Positions 60,550-64,000 of a DNA stretch of 64,000 nucleotides are shown in pieces. Positions within the stretch are counted from its first letter, which is position 1. Each line of letters begins with the position of its first letter. This DNA comes from Chinchilla lanigera (lineage: Eukaryota > Chordata > Mammalia > Rodentia > Chinchillidae). The position numbers and the translations under genes were made by a program. Where the stretch lies: contig NW_004955477.1 in the NCBI RefSeq assembly GCF_000276665.1, forward strand, positions 612,381 to 676,380, given 5' to 3'. The notes beneath the pieces were generated by a model. The model did no database searches. It worked only from the letters and a program-made list of their open reading frames with translations, and had not been told where the DNA came from.

Positions 60550-61640
60550 ACTATATTTTATTTATCTAGTTACCTGTTGATGGATGTTTGGGTTGTTTTC
60601 ATCTTCTGACCATTATGAATTGTGTTGCTGTCAACTATTCACATACAAGTGTTTGGTACCTGTTTTCAATTCTGAGTATGTATCTGGAGTAGAATTGCTA
60701 GGTCATGTGGTTATTCTATGTTTAACTTTTGAAGAACTGCCAAACTGTCTTACACAGCTGTTGTACCATTTTATATTTCTCCTAGTAATGTAGGACAGTT
60801 CCAGTCTCTCCATGTCCTTGCCAACACTTGTTATTTTTCTCTCTTAATTATAGCCATTCTAGTGGGTGTGAAGAGGTATCTTTACTGTATCTTACTGAAG
60901 AGGTATCTTGACTTGCATGTTCCTACTCACTAGTGGTATTGAGCATCTTTTCATGTTTTTGTTGGCCATTTGTGTATCTTTATAGAAATGTCTCAACACC
61001 TTTGCCCATTTTTAAATTTTTATTTTTAAATTTCAGCAATTACTTATATATTCTAGATTCAAGACCTTTATGAGATACATACTTTCTCTCCTATCCTGCA
61101 GGGTTTCTTTTTTATTTTTTCGTTTTGTTTTTATTTTTGTTTTTACTTTCTTGGTGTTCTTTAATATATGAAAACTTCTAGTTTTGATAAAATCTAATTT
61201 ACCTTATTTTTTTCTCTTGTTGTTCATGCTCTTGATGTTATATCTAGGAATGTATTATTAAATCCAAGGGTTTTACCCTAATATTTTCTCCTACAAGTTT
61301 TACACTTATATTGTCTCCTGAAAGTTTTATAGTTTAATTTCTTACATTTATATTGTTTATTCATTTTGAATTAATTTTAGTATGTGGTGTGAAATAGAAC
61401 TCCACCTTCATTCTTTCATGTAGTTGGTTATGTCAGCACCGTTCATTGAAAAGGATAGTCTTTCTCCCATTGAATGGTATTATCATCCATGCTGTTAATC
61501 AAATGAGTACAGATGTATTGGTTATTTCTGGGTGCTCATTCTGTTTCATTTGTGTACGTCTACCCTCATGGCAGTATCACATAGGTTAGTTTTTACCTGT
61601 AGTATATGTTGGTATACGGCATTAATTTTTCAAGCTTCAT
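60220..61640 (-). mobile_element. Long L1 3'-region copy
   Basis: In order on the plus strand: TTAATACATTCACAACCGCT, GATGGATGTTTGGGTTGTTT, GAATTGCTAGGTCATGTGGT, AGCCATTCTAGTGGGTGTGA, TCTAGATTCAAGACCTTTAT and CAGCACCGTTCATTGAAAAG. This is the reverse of a long L1 3' segment. A (TG)n tract at 60519-60549 has expanded inside it. No open frame survives. Confidence 0.82.
60519..60549. repeat. (TG)n microsatellite
   Basis: About 15 uninterrupted TG units lie inside the L1 copy. Confidence 0.95.
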
Positions 61641-61963
61641 TTGCACTCTAGCTTTTTAAACTTGACGTAAACACCAGATTTATAACATATACACAAATTT
61701 AATGGATAATTTAATTTAAAACTTTTGTTATTGTTCATAGTTTCTTTGACTACATAAAAATTGTCATGTAAATATACACTATCAAAGTGCACTGTAATTG
61801 AATTTTCATTGTGAATTAAATTTACCTTGAGCCCTTAAATGAAGTGAGTTACATTAAATTGTCCTGCCGAAAGATGTGCTGTTGATTATAGAATTACCAG
61901 AATAGAAATAGCTGTCTGTAGATTTGGACTAAGTGTCACAGGGAGGAATCATCTATCAATAGT

Positions 61964-62046
61964 TCTTTTTTTTTTGGTACGGGGAGTCGAACTCACAACC
62001 TCACGCTTGCTAGGCAGACGCTGTGCCACTGAGCTATATCCCCAGC
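61964..62046 (-). mobile_element. ID SINE
   Basis: A T run, then GGTACGGGGAGTCGAACTCA, CGCTTGCTAGGCAGACGCTG and GAGCTATATCCCCAGC identify a minus-strand copy close to the local consensus. It abuts the first copy of a duplicated block. Confidence 0.93.
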
Positions 62047-63100
62047 TCTTCTTTGTCTCTATCAGTGTGAACAGTTGCCTGTAGTCAGCATTCATGGTAA
62101 ATTTAATTTCAAAAGTGATTGTTGTTCATGCTTCGTATGTTGGTGTAGGTTCATTTATGTAGGTTCATTATATCCCTGGTGCCTATATCAATAGTTTCTT
62201 GATCAAAAATTATTAAAAACACTGTTTTTTTTTTTTTTTTTTTTTTTACCAAGGTCATGATTTGTAACTTTAATCAGTACAACCAAAGTTTAAATATTTT
62301 AGAACCAGAATATGATATGCCTTTTGTCTCTTTTAATTTGTAACTCCTCTCTCCCTCTTCCTCTCTTGTTTTTCCATGTAGTAATTTATTTGCTGAAGAA
62401 ACTGGATTGTTTATCCTTTTGTTTCCTATGCTCTGGATTTTCCTGTAAATTGGTAGGGGCTTTAGTAACTTGATCAGATTTAGATAAAAAGATTTTTGTG
62501 TTCCCTGCCTGGTGATATCTGAATGTCCTTCATCAGGAGGTAGATAGTACCTGTTTCTCTTTTTGTTTTGTTGGCTAAATTTATTCTGAATCATTTTAAT
62601 TTTAACAATTAAAAGGGCTTTTAGAGAGACAAGATGGTTTAGGGCCTAACATAGGCATTCTATACTCCAGGAATCTTTGTTCAAGTTTTTATTCTTTTCC
62701 TACTCATTTTGAAATCTGTGAAAGTCACTTCCTGTATAATGTTAAATTCCTTATGAAATGGGGACGATGACGTCTACTCATAGAGTTGTTTTGACAACTA
62801 AATGAGGTAATGCATGGAAAAGAACTTTGTACAGAGCTTAGCATACAGTAAATGCTGCTGTGAATTTACAGATATTCTAAGACAATCTAAAAGGTAAATT
62901 ATCCTGATTTATAAGGAAATTAAAATTTAAGAAGCTAATTTTTAACTCATATGGGTAAAGTAAGTAAATTATTCAGCTGAGGGAAGTGGCTCTTCGTCTC
63001 CATCAGTGTGAACAGTTGCCTATTGTTAGCATTCATAGTAAATTTAATTTCGAAAGTGATTTTTGTTCATGCTTCAGATGTTGGTGTAGGTTCATTTTAG
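62046..63100. repeat. Direct duplication of a ~105-bp block
   Basis: A block at about 62046-62157 (ATCAGTGTGAACAGTTGCCT, GTAAATTTAATTTC, TTGTTCATGCTTC, ATGTTGGTGTAGGTTCAT) recurs at about 62990-63099 with only a few differences. The second copy ends about 140 bases upstream of the first PLEKHA1 coding exon. Confidence 0.93.
62625..62870 (+). mobile_element. MIR SINE
   Basis: GATGGTTTAGGGCCTAACAT, CCTTATGAAATGGGGACGAT, GAGTTGTTTTGACAACTAAA and AGCATACAGTAAATGCTG follow nearly the whole MIR consensus. It lies between the two copies of the duplicated block. Confidence 0.87.
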
Positions 63101-63237
63101 CTGGCCTCATCTAACATTGGAAAGTGGGATTCTTGTTGCACAGACTGCACCACAGCATAAACTGAATCTTTTAAGTCTATTGAGAAATACTTTTCCTTTT
63201 CGTAGGAGCTTACTGTTTTTGTTATTATTTTTTACAG

Positions 63238-64000
<763 letters not shown>

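Overview
This is nuclear DNA of a placental mammal, almost certainly a rodent outside the mouse/rat group. Genes are sparse and split into short exons with GT/AG splice sites. Most of the window is interspersed repeats. Diagnostic are tRNA-derived ID elements on both strands and 7SL-derived B1 elements with the rodent-type internal duplication. ID shape and B1 sequence do not look murid; a beaver/kangaroo-rat or squirrel-like lineage is possible, but I cannot fix the species. Nothing bacterial, plasmid or phage-like is present.

Region 1 (1-14.6 kb) is the 3' end of BTBD16 on the + strand. Six exons encode about the last 202 residues, followed by a stop, a short 3' UTR and an AATAAA signal. 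The long intron between 7538 and 11659 carries the most striking object here: an apparently complete 3.05-kb hAT (Charlie-type) DNA transposon at 8362-11410. It has end sequences, an 8-bp target duplication (7/8 identical) and a decayed transposase in antisense orientation.

Region 2 (14.6-47.0 kb) is intergenic. It holds L1, L2, MIR, MaLR-type LTR, MER5-type, ID and B1 fragments, simple repeats, a truncated 7SK snRNA pseudogene (31716-31953), a CTCF-like motif and a perfect cAMP-response-element palindrome. I found no convincing gene.

Region 3 (47.0-64.0 kb) is the 5' part of PLEKHA1 (TAPP1). A CpG-rich promoter with two ZNF143-type motifs is broken by a 235-base run of N. A plausible non-coding first exon and a roughly 16-kb first intron filled with antisense L1/L2 fragments follow. 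The first coding exon (63238-63398) carries the start codon, 47 residues of the N-terminal PH domain and a short overlapping upstream ORF. The order BTBD16 then PLEKHA1, both on the same strand, matches human 10q26.13; the next genes expected beyond the window are ARMS2/HTRA1.

The two genes do not form a pathway. BTBD16 is a poorly characterised BTB-domain protein and PLEKHA1 is a phosphoinositide-binding adaptor. They are simply neighbours in conserved synteny. Repeat family names come from remembered consensus features, not from a database search.
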